From Embleya scabrispora DSM 41855 (GTDB lineage Bacteria > Actinomycetota > Actinomycetes > Streptomycetales > Streptomycetaceae), in contig NZ_KB889718.1 of assembly GCF_000372745.1 (NCBI RefSeq), positions 1 through 37,719 of the forward strand: a stretch of DNA of 37,719 nucleotides, given 5' to 3'. Below are positions 21,148 through 29,929 of the stretch, one piece after another. The notes under the pieces are model-generated. The model was not told the DNA's origin, did no database searches, and saw nothing but the letters and a program-made list of their open reading frames with translations. The translations under genes and the position numbers were made by a program. Position 1 is the stretch's first letter. Every line of letters begins with the position of its first letter.

Positions 21148-22596
21148 CTAAAGGTTGATCACGCCCGTGCGCAGGTCGGACATGTCCAACAGCGTGTGCT
21201 TGCCGCCGATCCGGCCCCAGCCCGTGCCCCGGTTGCCGGCTCCGCCGAACGGCATGTTGACGTCCCAGAAGCATGTGCTGTCGTTGACCACGACCTGGCC
21301 GACGGCCATCTCCTCGACGAAGCGGTAGGCCGCGCGCATGCTGCTCGTGAACACCGCGCCCTGGAGGCCGAGCTTGTCGTCGTTGGCCAGCCGCAGCGCG
21401 TCGTCCTCGTCGGCGGCGGTGATGATCGGCACGACCGGGCCGAACGATTCCTCGCGCGAGAGCAGGCTGTCGACCGGGACCTGGTCCACGACGGTGAACT
21501 CGTAGTACAGGTCGGTCGGCATGCCCTCGCGGCGCTTGCCGCCGAGCAGCACCTTGGCGCCGCGCTCGTGCGCGTCGGCGATGTGCCGGTCCATCTTCGC
21601 GGCGACGCCCTCGTTGTTGAGCGAGCCCAGGTTGGTCGCGGCGTCGAACGGGTCGCCGAGCACCACGTCCTCGGCGGCGCGCAGTACGGCGGCCACGAAC
21701 GCGTCGTGCACCTCGTCCACCACGATCACCCGCTCGGTGGCGCAGCAGACCTGGCCGGCGCACAGGTACGCGCCGTAGACCGCGGCCTTGGCGGCGGCGT
21801 CCAGGTCGGCGTCCTTCAGCACGACCAGCGGACCGTTGCCGGAGCACTCCATGATCGAGCGCTTGAGACCTGCGCTGGCCTGGATCTTGGCGCCGGTGGC
21901 GGAGGAGCCGATGAAGCCGATCGCGTCGATGCCGTCGTGGCGCACCAGCGCGTCACCGGTGGCGCCCTCGCCCGGGAGGATGTTGATCAGGCCCTCGGGG
22001 ACGCCGGCGGCGACGAACGCCTCCATCGCCTTGAGCACGGTCAGCGGCGTGTTGGCCGGCGGCTTGACCACGTGCGCGTTGCCGGTGGCCAGGCCCGGGG
22101 CGACGAACTCGGCGAGCATGAGCAGCGGGAAGTTCCAGGGGGTGATGATGCCCCACGTGCCGACCGGCGCGTAGAAGGTCCACATACGCTTGGTGCCGTC
22201 GGTGGAGGGCATCGTCTCGCCGTGCAGCCGGACCGCGTCCTCGGCGTGCAGGTGGAAGAGCTGCGCGGCCTCCTCGATGTCGGCGACCGACTCGGCGAGC
22301 GGCTTGCCCTGCTCCAGGGTCTGGAGGCGGGCCAGTTCCTCGACGCGCTTGGTGATCTCGTCGCCGATGCGGTGACACAGCTCGGCGCGCTGCCAGACGT
22401 TGACCTTGGCCCACGCGCGCTGTGCGGTGTTGGCGGCGGCCACGGCCTTGTCCAGGTCGGCGGCGGTGGGCACCGGGATGGTCGCGACGTACTCGCCGGT
22501 GACCGGGCTGACCACGTCGTAGCCCTCCGCGCCGGTGCCGTCGACGTAGGCGCCGTTGATGAAGAACTGGTGGCGGGCGGAGCCGTTGCTGCTCAT
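21148..22596 (-). CDS. NAD(P)-dependent aldehyde dehydrogenase
   Basis: 482 residues from ATG 22596. Family landmarks are all present: PWNF with N155, VVKPP with K178 contacting the cofactor, the general base E250 in IMECSGNGP, the catalytic nucleophile C284 in GQVCC, and ESFGPVVPI near the C-terminus. The enzyme oxidises an aldehyde to the acid through a thioester. Its place after the Lrp promoter region and before the amine oxidase suggests it removes the aldehyde made by that oxidase, as PuuC does in putrescine breakdown. Length is normal. A role on another aldehyde, such as succinate semialdehyde or an aromatic aldehyde, cannot be excluded. Confidence 0.94.
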   Translation of the reverse strand: MSSNGSARHQFFINGAYVDGTGAEGYDVVSPVTGEYVATIPVPTAADLDKAVAAANTAQRAWAKVNVWQRAELCHRIGDEITKRVEELARLQTLEQGKPLAESVADIEEAAQLFHLHAEDAVRLHGETMPSTDGTKRMWTFYAPVGTWGIITPWNFPLLMLAEFVAPGLATGNAHVVKPPANTPLTVLKAMEAFVAAGVPEGLINILPGEGATGDALVRHDGIDAIGFIGSSATGAKIQASAGLKRSIMECSGNGPLVVLKDADLDAAAKAAVYGAYLCAGQVCCATERVIVVDEVHDAFVAAVLRAAEDVVLGDPFDAATNLGSLNNEGVAAKMDRHIADAHERGAKVLLGGKRREGMPTDLYYEFTVVDQVPVDSLLSREESFGPVVPIITAADEDDALRLANDDKLGLQGAVFTSSMRAAYRFVEEMAVGQVVVNDSTCFWDVNMPFGGAGNRGTGWGRIGGKHTLLDMSDLRTGVINL

Positions 22597-22645
22597 GCGG
22601 GGGGATCCCTCTCTGTCCTCGGGCGGCGTGTGCTCAGACTTCATC

Positions 22646-22708
22646 AGCAACTTTGACCTGTCAATAGATCCCAATGAGCAACTTCCACAGGTCTCATTTG
22701 TCGAATGA
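22646..22708. promoter_or_regulatory. Candidate Lrp operator array between aldehyde dehydrogenase and permease
   Basis: Three nested symmetries occur in this divergent region. AGCAACTT is directly repeated at 22646-22653 and 22677-22684, 31 bp (three turns) apart. GACCTGT (22655-22661) is mirrored by ACAGGTC (22687-22693). TCATT-N5-AATGA lies at 22694-22708. Phased sites of this type suit an octameric Lrp family protein. Assignment is by context. Confidence 0.45.
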
Positions 22709-22722
22709 ACAAAGACGAAGCC

Positions 22723-22752
22723 TTGACGTGGTCGAAAACTCGCATCTATAAC
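22723..22752 (+). promoter_or_regulatory. Near-consensus promoter for the APC permease
   Basis: TTGACG (22723-22728), an 18-base spacer and TATAAC (22747-22752) lie 125 bp before the permease start and next to the candidate Lrp sites. Confidence 0.7.
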
Positions 22753-22877
22753 AGGGCCATCAGCAGGGCCGACGACGCCGCCGACAACGGCGCCCCCCGA
22801 GCCCGCGACCCCCTCCCCCAAGCGGCCGTCCCCCGGGATCACCCACCGGCCGCTCCCACCCCGCGAAGGGGACACAG

Positions 22878-24359
22878 ATGACCGCGTCAACTCAGCCGGC
22901 CGCCCCCGGCTCGACCGGCCCCACACAGGCCGACACCACACCGGCCGGCGCTGCGGCGAATGCGCCCGCGCTCGCCAAGAAGATGCGCTGGTACGACGGC
23001 TTCGCGATGTCGCTGACCATGCCCGCCGCCCTGATCGCCTCGCTGGGTGCGTCGATCGGCGGACTCGGCGCGTGGGGCGCGATCGCGCTGTGGGCCGGTT
23101 CGATGGTCCTGGCCACGATCGCCAACTGGATCTACACCGAGCTCGCCGCGATGTTCCCCGAATCGTCCGGCGGCATCGCGCACTATGCGACCGAGGGTTG
23201 GAAGAAGCGGGCACCGTTCGTCGGCCCGCTGGCCAGCATCGGCTATTGGTTCCCGTGGACCACCGCGCTGTCCGTGTACGCGGGCATCATCGGCTCACTG
23301 GTCCAGGCTCAGTGGTTCAAGGGCCAGGACTGGACGCTGGACCTGGGCATCGCCGAGCTGACCTTCCCGATCGTGGTCGGCCTCGCGGTGATCGTGCTGC
23401 TGTTCGGCGCGGCGATGTTCGGCCTGCACGTCGCGATGTGGGTCGTCTACGTCACCGGCGGCATGCTCCTGGTGCCGCTCGCGGTGTTCATCGTGCTGCC
23501 GTTCGCCAGTGGCGACTGGAGCGCGAGCAACCTGCACTGGAACCTGCACGGTGCGGCGGGCATCCGCGAGTCGCTGGTGTGGCTGTACGTGATGGCCTGG
23601 ACGTCGTTCGGCGTCGAGGTCTGCGCGACCTTCGCCCCGGAGTACAAGGACACCGTCAAGGACACCTCCCGGGCGCTGCGCGCGGGCGTGCTGTTCTCGC
23701 TCGGCGTGTTCATCCTGCTGCCGCTGGCGCTGGCCGGGTACGTCGGCGAGGGTGCGATCGCGCTCGACCCGACCACGTTCTACGTCGGCGCGTTCAACGA
23801 TCTGGTGGGCGGCGCGGCCGACCTGATGGTGGTCTTCCTGATCGCGTCGCTGCTGCTGATCATGATCACCGGTCTGGCCGACGGTTCCCGGGTGCTCTAC
23901 AACATGGGCAAGGAGGGCACCACGATCAAGCAGGTCGGCGTGCTCGACAAGCGCGGCGTGCCGGCTCGGGCGCTGATGATCGCGCTCGTGGTCAACGTGG
24001 TCATCCTGATCGCGCTCAAGACGCCGTTGGCGATCATCGTGACCGGCAACCTGGGCTACATCCTGACCCACATCCTGGCCATCTCCGGCTTCGCGATGTT
24101 GCGCAGGGACCGCCCCGACCTGGCCCGCCCGATCCGGCTGCCGAACTTCTTCGTCCCGTTGGCCTGGCTCCTCGCCGCGTTCCTGATCGTGGTGCTGGTG
24201 GTCGGCGCGACCGGCTTCTCCATCACCGGCTACGGCGGCTACAAGGAACTCGGGGTCGCCTGCGGGGTGCTCATCGTCGGCGTGGCCCTGTGGCTGTACC
24301 GCACCAAGGTCCAGGACCCACGCGACGCGGCCGGCACCGAAACGGCCCACCGCCGCTGA
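22878..24359 (+). CDS. APC family amino acid/polyamine permease
   Basis: 493 residues from ATG 22878, with AAGGGG upstream. The hydrophobicity pattern gives about 12 membrane helices. The first block has the APC consensus (MSLTMPAALIASLGASIGGL, then ELAAMFPESSGGIAHY). The E-x-x-x-x-x-P-x-x-G-G-I segment is typical of amino acid-polyamine-organocation transporters. It is divergent from the aldehyde dehydrogenase and shares its control region, so it most likely imports the amine that the oxidase and dehydrogenase then degrade. A strong terminator follows. Confidence 0.93.
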   Translation: MTASTQPAAPGSTGPTQADTTPAGAAANAPALAKKMRWYDGFAMSLTMPAALIASLGASIGGLGAWGAIALWAGSMVLATIANWIYTELAAMFPESSGGIAHYATEGWKKRAPFVGPLASIGYWFPWTTALSVYAGIIGSLVQAQWFKGQDWTLDLGIAELTFPIVVGLAVIVLLFGAAMFGLHVAMWVVYVTGGMLLVPLAVFIVLPFASGDWSASNLHWNLHGAAGIRESLVWLYVMAWTSFGVEVCATFAPEYKDTVKDTSRALRAGVLFSLGVFILLPLALAGYVGEGAIALDPTTFYVGAFNDLVGGAADLMVVFLIASLLLIMITGLADGSRVLYNMGKEGTTIKQVGVLDKRGVPARALMIALVVNVVILIALKTPLAIIVTGNLGYILTHILAISGFAMLRRDRPDLARPIRLPNFFVPLAWLLAAFLIVVLVVGATGFSITGYGGYKELGVACGVLIVGVALWLYRTKVQDPRDAAGTETAHRR

Positions 24360-24371
24360 ACCCGGCCCACC

Positions 24372-24410
24372 ACGAACGGGGTCCCGCGCCTGGCGCGGGA
24401 CCCCGTTCGT
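24372..24410 (+). terminator. Very strong hairpin terminator after the permease
   Basis: A perfect 19-bp inverted repeat (24372-24390 with 24392-24410) surrounds a single central base, starting 13 bp after the permease stop. Confidence 0.85.
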
Positions 24411-24475
24411 CGTCACGGCCGGTTCGAAACCCACCCGACCCCGTTCGTCGTCAGCGGCCGGTTCGAAACCCCACC
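24399..24475. repeat. 38-bp tandem duplication including one terminator arm
   Basis: A 38-bp unit beginning GACCCCGTTCGTCGTC at 24399 is repeated from 24437 with an extra base or two, and a decayed third piece (GGCCGGTTCG) appears near 24516. One arm of the permease terminator has been copied along with it. Confidence 0.7.
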
Positions 24476-24561
24476 ACACGCGCCCTCACCGGCTCGGGAC
24501 ACCCACCTCGTGGCCGGCCGGTTCGCGACCCCTGCCGGAGCTCGCGAGGCACACTCGACCC

Positions 24562-25128
24562 ATGTCCACCGAACCCCCGACCACCTACCGACTGACCTCC
24601 GCCATCGAACTGACCGGGCCCGGAATCCGGCTACGCGAATGGACCGACGCCGACCTCCCGTCCCTGGTCGACCTCTTCGACGAGGTCGAGACGGCCCGAT
24701 GGACCCCGCTCGCTTCGCCCTTCGATGCCGAAGCCGCCCGCGAGTTCCTCACCAAGGCCCGGCAGGCCAGGGCCGAACATCGCTCGATCCAATTGGCCGT
24801 GACCCTCGACGGCGGCGAGCCCCGCGGCGTGATCATGTTGTTCGTCGGCCTCGACGGGCGTCGCGATCAGGCCGAGTTGGCGTACACGATCGGGGCCGCC
24901 CATCGCGGTCGGGGGCTCGCCGCGAAGTCGGTCCGGCTGATGACCGACTACGCCTACCGGGTGGTGGGCGTGCACGCCGTGGGTCTGCGGATCCCGTCGG
25001 ACAACATCGCCAGCATCGGCGTGGCCCGGGCCACCGGGTTCGTCCGCACCGACGCGCCGACGATCGTCCGCGACCGCCGCGGCAGTCCGTTCACCCTGGA
25101 GATGTGGCTGCACCGGCGGCTTGCGTGA
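24562..25128 (+). CDS. GNAT family N-acetyltransferase (RimJ/RimL-like)
   Basis: 188 residues from ATG 24562; no strong ribosome site is visible. The N-terminus (IRLREWTDADLPSLVDLF) and the acetyl-CoA-binding motif A (YTIGAAHRGRGLAAKSVRLM, 112-131) are those of the RimJ/RimL-like branch. The sequence continues with a NxASIGVARATGF segment, the usual motif B region. These enzymes transfer acetyl from acetyl-CoA to an amine, of a ribosomal protein or a small molecule. It is transcribed on its own after the permease terminator and converges on the HEAT-repeat gene with 31 bp between them. The substrate is unknown. Confidence 0.9.
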   Translation: MSTEPPTTYRLTSAIELTGPGIRLREWTDADLPSLVDLFDEVETARWTPLASPFDAEAAREFLTKARQARAEHRSIQLAVTLDGGEPRGVIMLFVGLDGRRDQAELAYTIGAAHRGRGLAAKSVRLMTDYAYRVVGVHAVGLRIPSDNIASIGVARATGFVRTDAPTIVRDRRGSPFTLEMWLHRRLA

Positions 25129-25159
25129 TCGCCGCTCCTGTCCCTCGTCTTCACGAGGC

Positions 25160-28100
25160 TCACTTCGGGGCGGCCTCGATCCGGTCGCGCAGTTCGGTGT
25201 AGCGGGCGCGGCGGTCCGGGCGGGCGTGTGCGGCGGCCTTGCGCAGTGTGGGCAGCGCGGGTGCGCCGATCCGGGCCAGTCCCTCGGCGGCGGCCTCGCG
25301 AAGCACGGGGTCGGTGTCGCCGAACAGGGCGACCAGGGTGGGGACGGCGGGCTCCCAGCGGGCGTGGGACAGGGTGCGGATGGCGCCTCGGACGACGTCC
25401 CGACGCGGGTCGTCGAGCAACTTCTCGGTGTGCCGCAGATACTCGGGACGGGCCAGGACGCGCCGCGAGATGCGATGGGCGTGCAGTCGCACCCTCGGGG
25501 CCGAATGGCTCAGCAACTCGACGACGAGGGCCCGCACTTCGTCGTGGCCGGCATGCTCGTCGGCGAGTCGGGACAGGGCTCGGCGGGCCTGTTCGGGGGC
25601 ATCGCCGCGGGCGAGGCCGATCAGTTCGTCGCGCGTGGGCTGTTCGGCGCCGACGGGCACCGAACGCTTGCGCAGTGCGATCAACGCCGAGCCGTTGCGG
25701 CCGATCGCACCGGCGCGCAGAAGCAGTCCGTCGGTCAGGGTCAATCGGTCGGCGAGGGCGCCGCGCCCCTCGACGCGCAACCGACGCACCGCCTCGGTCA
25801 GTTCCGGAGTGCGCCGCATCGACCGGTCGAGCAGCAGGTCGAGGCAGCCCCAGCGCCCCGCTTCCAGCCGGGTCCGCAGCACCTCGGCGAGGGCGTCGCC
25901 GGAAAGTCCTCGGGTGGCGGCGAACGCCTGTGCCCTGGTCGCCGGTGCGCCGTTCTCCCACCACGAGATCAGGTGCGGCGCCATACGTTCCAGTTCTTCC
26001 GCCGGCAGCAGCGCGCAAAGGCCCGCGGCGCGTTCGCGACCGGCCTCGTCGTAACCGTCGAAGTCGGTGATCCGGAGCAGGTCTTGGGCAAGCCGCACCC
26101 GGCGCGGCAGGGCGAGCGTGCCGCGCAGGTGGGCGTCGAGGACCAGCCGCCGTACCTCCGGCTCGTCCCATCCGCTCAGCATCCGGGCGGCGGCGGTGCG
26201 CCGGGCCGGTTCGGTCGCGGTGAGCAGTGCGAGCAGGCGCTCGCGTTGTGCGGTCGAGCGTGGTTGGTCCAGGTCGGCGGGCTCCGGGACGCGGACGGGC
26301 GCCGTGGCGCGGTTGACCTGTTCGGCCAGGATCCACGGCGGTGCGTCGATCGGTTGAAGTTCCGTCAGCCAGTCGAGCAGGAGTTCCCGGGTGTGTGGAT
26401 CGGCGGTCGGGAAGGCGTCGATCAGCGCGGCGACGCGGGATCGGGAGTCGACGTCGACGGGGTTGTCGGCCGCGGCGCGGAAGGCGGTGAGCGTGCGGGG
26501 CGAGCCCACCGCCTCGCCGAGGGCGGACCGCCAGGCGACCAGGGCGGCGGCGGTACGGGCCGCGGCGGTGGGGTCGAGCGGCGAGCCGGGGGCCGCGGCC
26601 GCGTCGGGCCCGTCGGTGGGCCGGGCGGCCTTCGCGGTCGTCGACCCCGCTGCGCCCTTCGAGGCGAACACCTGCCGCAGCAACGTGACTTCGGCGTCCC
26701 AGGGGTTCGGCCCCGAGCGCGCTCCGAGCAGGGCCCGGTCCACGTCGGCGCGGGTGAGTACGGCTCCGCAGCTCCGCAACACGGCCAACGGCCGCACGCC
26801 CGCGAAGGACTGTGCCGGCAGCGCGCGCACCCGAGCCGCGACGACGAAGGCGGCGACCTCGGACAGCGTACCCGCGATCGCTTCGAGGATCTTCTCCACC
26901 CCTTCCACGGTGCCGAGTTCGGCCGCGAGCACGTGGTACGCATCGGCGAACGCGGCACGCTCGGCGTTCGCCCACGGCCCCGGACAGACGTCCACGACCA
27001 GGCGCAGTACGGCCGCCCGGTCCGCGGGCCGATCGTGGGCGATCGCGAGCAGTTGCGGCAACGCCTCGCGCAGGACCCTGCGTTGCGCGGGGCTCGACTG
27101 TTGCGGCCGACCGGCCAGGCGCAGCACGGCCCGCGCGTCGTGACCGGGGCGGCGCTGCCGGGCGAGCGTGATCAGGTCGCCCCGTACCTCGGCGTCCTCC
27201 TCCGACACCGGCTCCGGCGGCGCCGGCGCGATGTCGTACGCCGCGAACTCCGCGACCAGGTCGGCCGGCACGCCGAAGCCCAGGTCCAGGTCGCCGCACG
27301 CTAGAGCGGCAAGCAGCGGCCGGGTGAGCGGCGAGTCGCGTCGGGCCAGGGCTGCCACGGCCCGCGCGGACAGTTCACCGTCCAGGGCGTCCAGCAGCAG
27401 CCCGCACTCGCGCGCGTCCGTCGCCCGCTCCGCCGCGGACAACACACACGCGGTGTAGCCCTTGCCCAGGATGGTTCGAAGCGCGGCCGTCAGCGACTCG
27501 CGCAGGCCCGGGTTGTCGTGCCGGCCGAGCAGGCCGAGCAGCGCCGGGACCTGGGCCGGTGTACCCGCGTCGAGCAGCGCCCGCGCCGCCGTCTTGCGGA
27601 TGTTCATCACCGGATGCTCCAGGCACGCCGCGATCGCCTCGCCGGCCCAATGGGCCCGTGCGCGGCCGAGCGCGTGCAGGGCCTGACGCACCGTCTGTGG
27701 ATCGGCGACCGAGGTGAGCGGGATGAGGCTTGCGGACAACGACCGGGCCGCGTCCGGGTCCGCGTCGCGTGCCAACAGCGCGATGGCGTGCTTGCGGACG
27801 TGTGGATCGCGGTGTCGCACGAGCCGGTGGATCCGCTGCTTGACGCCCGGAGTCCGGATCCGGGTCAGGAGTTCGAGCAGGACGGCTGTTTCGGCGGCGG
27901 TGATTCCCGCGCGGTCCAGCAGGTCGAGGGTGATGTCGGTGAGCAGCGCACCGCGCGCCGCCTCCGGGTGGGCGGCGTCCGGCAGGCACACCGGGCGCAA
28001 CACGCCGCGTCGGTGCAGCCGTTCACCGAGATCGCCGATGGCCTCGATCACCTCTTCCGGCACGACCGGTTCGGCGATCTCCTCGCCCCGGTTCGCCACG

Positions 28101-29788
28101 AGGTCGCCGACCACCCGCAGCAGCAGGTCCGCGAGCACGGGAACGTTGCGCGCATCGCCGTTGCGGGCGAGCCGGCACAGTGCGTCGGCCGGCCGGTGCA
28201 CGTCGAGGTCCGAGGTGAGCAGGGCGAGTTCGTCCGAATCGGGGATACCGAGGTCGGTCGCGATCCGTTTCGGCAGCTCTCGGCGGTCGAGCCGAGCCCG
28301 CAACTCCCGGCGGGCGTCCGGATCGTCGGTGAGGTGCCACACCAGTTCCAGGGCCCGGTCCGCCGCCGCCCGCAGATGTGGCACGACCACGCCGTCGGGA
28401 TCGTCCATGCCCAGCCCCGCGCGCAGGGCCGCGACCGTGCGCGGACCACCGATCGCCGCCAATGTGCCCAGCACCGCCCGGGGAGCCCTGGGCAGGGCGG
28501 CGAGCACCGCGTCCTCCGCGTCCCGGTGGCGCAGTTCGCGCAGGACGGACAGGATCGGCTCGGGCCGCTCCGAGCCGGCCAGTCGTGCGGTGAGCACCTC
28601 GGCGACCGGTAGATCGGGTGCTCCCTGAGCGGCCGTCGAGTGCAGCAGGTCCAGGCATCGAGGCCAGTGCGGATCGTCCTCCGACACCGCCGTCAGGACC
28701 CGCAACGCTTCGTGGCGCACGGTGAACAGCACGATCGCGTAGGTCACCGAGGACACCCGGTGGTCCGCGAGCGCCACTTCGATCACGGCCGGCACGTCGT
28801 CGGCCCGGACGAAGTGCCCGCGTCGATGCATCGCCCGCAGACACTCGGCCATCGGCTCGGCGAACAGCAGCGGGTCCGTGCGCGCGAGCGTCAACAGTGC
28901 GGTCGTGTCGCCACGTTCGGCGAACTCCCCGACCAGCGCGAGGGCGCGTCGGCGCCGGTTTCCGGGCAATCGCGGATCCGCCGCGATCTCGCGCAGCAAC
29001 CCGGACAGGCCGAACCGCGCGGCCGCTTCCACGGCCTGCGGATGCTCGGACACCAGCCGTCGGAGCGCGGGCTCGATCCCGCGCGGTGCCGCACCGGCCG
29101 CCCACGGTTCGGCCAACGCGGCCAGCGCTCCCGCGACCACCCGCGCCCCGCCGGCCGGGTCCAACAACTCGACCAACCGGACGCGCGCCTGCTCGGGCCC
29201 CAACAGCGCGCCGTACACCGCCTCGCGCAGCACCCGCAGTGCCGCCGCGCGCAGCACCGGATCGGGCCGGGCGATCAGCCCGCGCAGGTAGCCGTCGAGG
29301 TCGGCCGGATCGCCGGCGTCGATCGCGCCGACCGCCTGGTACAGCTCCTCGCCCGGCCGTTCGGCCCGCACGCTCGCCTCGGGTCGGCCGATGATCTCGG
29401 CTCGCAACCAGGCGATCCGAACCTTGGCCGGCCATGCCGCCGACCGCCATTCCGGCACCGGAACGCGCAGCCTCGCGTACACCTGTGCCAGTACCGCCGC
29501 CGTCTCGGCCGACCCGGGCGACACCCCGGACAACAGGCTCGCCGACTCCGCGAGCAAGCCCTGATCGGGTCGCCCCGCGCGTTCCCGGAGCAACACGACT
29601 CCGAGGTGGCGCAGCACCGGGTCCGAGTGCCGGATCAACCGCCGCAGCACCGCGACCGGGCAGGGCGTCGTCTCGTCGAAGTAGGCGCAGAGCCAGCCCA
29701 CGTCGCCCCGGCGCACGGCCTCTGCCACGGCCTCCGTCACGGCCTCCGTCACGGCCTCCGTCACGGAGGCAGGGTCGGCAGTCGTCAT
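25160..29788 (-). CDS. Large HEAT-repeat protein of unknown function
   Basis: 1,542 residues from ATG 29788, with AGGAT 7 bases upstream. No signal peptide or membrane helix is seen. Most of the chain is alpha-helical repeats of about 30-40 residues of HEAT/PBS-lyase type, clear around HSDPVLRHLGVVLLRERAG near the N-terminus, at HRDPHVRKHAIALLARDAD in the middle, and at GDTDPVLREAAAEGLARIGA at the C-terminus. Residues about 9-24 are a four-residue repeat (VTEA) from a 12-bp DNA repeat. HEAT solenoids are protein-binding scaffolds. There is no catalytic motif and no co-transcribed neighbour, so no function is offered. The size is large for a bacterial HEAT protein. Confidence 0.9.
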   Translation of the reverse strand: MTTADPASVTEAVTEAVTEAVAEAVRRGDVGWLCAYFDETTPCPVAVLRRLIRHSDPVLRHLGVVLLRERAGRPDQGLLAESASLLSGVSPGSAETAAVLAQVYARLRVPVPEWRSAAWPAKVRIAWLRAEIIGRPEASVRAERPGEELYQAVGAIDAGDPADLDGYLRGLIARPDPVLRAAALRVLREAVYGALLGPEQARVRLVELLDPAGGARVVAGALAALAEPWAAGAAPRGIEPALRRLVSEHPQAVEAAARFGLSGLLREIAADPRLPGNRRRRALALVGEFAERGDTTALLTLARTDPLLFAEPMAECLRAMHRRGHFVRADDVPAVIEVALADHRVSSVTYAIVLFTVRHEALRVLTAVSEDDPHWPRCLDLLHSTAAQGAPDLPVAEVLTARLAGSERPEPILSVLRELRHRDAEDAVLAALPRAPRAVLGTLAAIGGPRTVAALRAGLGMDDPDGVVVPHLRAAADRALELVWHLTDDPDARRELRARLDRRELPKRIATDLGIPDSDELALLTSDLDVHRPADALCRLARNGDARNVPVLADLLLRVVGDLVANRGEEIAEPVVPEEVIEAIGDLGERLHRRGVLRPVCLPDAAHPEAARGALLTDITLDLLDRAGITAAETAVLLELLTRIRTPGVKQRIHRLVRHRDPHVRKHAIALLARDADPDAARSLSASLIPLTSVADPQTVRQALHALGRARAHWAGEAIAACLEHPVMNIRKTAARALLDAGTPAQVPALLGLLGRHDNPGLRESLTAALRTILGKGYTACVLSAAERATDARECGLLLDALDGELSARAVAALARRDSPLTRPLLAALACGDLDLGFGVPADLVAEFAAYDIAPAPPEPVSEEDAEVRGDLITLARQRRPGHDARAVLRLAGRPQQSSPAQRRVLREALPQLLAIAHDRPADRAAVLRLVVDVCPGPWANAERAAFADAYHVLAAELGTVEGVEKILEAIAGTLSEVAAFVVAARVRALPAQSFAGVRPLAVLRSCGAVLTRADVDRALLGARSGPNPWDAEVTLLRQVFASKGAAGSTTAKAARPTDGPDAAAAPGSPLDPTAAARTAAALVAWRSALGEAVGSPRTLTAFRAAADNPVDVDSRSRVAALIDAFPTADPHTRELLLDWLTELQPIDAPPWILAEQVNRATAPVRVPEPADLDQPRSTAQRERLLALLTATEPARRTAAARMLSGWDEPEVRRLVLDAHLRGTLALPRRVRLAQDLLRITDFDGYDEAGRERAAGLCALLPAEELERMAPHLISWWENGAPATRAQAFAATRGLSGDALAEVLRTRLEAGRWGCLDLLLDRSMRRTPELTEAVRRLRVEGRGALADRLTLTDGLLLRAGAIGRNGSALIALRKRSVPVGAEQPTRDELIGLARGDAPEQARRALSRLADEHAGHDEVRALVVELLSHSAPRVRLHAHRISRRVLARPEYLRHTEKLLDDPRRDVVRGAIRTLSHARWEPAVPTLVALFGDTDPVLREAAAEGLARIGAPALPTLRKAAAHARPDRRARYTELRDRIEAAPK
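29719..29766. repeat. 12-bp tandem repeat inside the start of the HEAT-repeat gene
   Basis: Four copies of a 12-bp unit (CCTCCGTCACGG on the plus strand; the first copy has two changes) encode VTEA repeats near residues 9-24 of the HEAT protein. The length is a multiple of three, so copy changes keep the frame. Confidence 0.85.
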
Positions 29789-29880
29789 CGCTCGATCCTA
29801 GGCAGGCCGCCGAATCGGCACGAGCGAGTATTCGCGCCGGGTCCGGCGCCACCGGAGCTGTCACCAGGCGGCGTCACCGG

Positions 29881-29911
29881 GCGCTGTCGCCTGGCGCTGT
29901 CGCCTGGCGCC
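29881..29911. repeat. 13-bp tandem repeat between the chitinase and HEAT genes
   Basis: GCGCTGTCGCCTG occurs at 29881-29893 and 29894-29906, followed by the first five bases of a third copy. It lies between the chitinase stop and the HEAT gene start. Confidence 0.7.
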
Positions 29912-29929
29912 GGACCCGAGGTCATCCGG

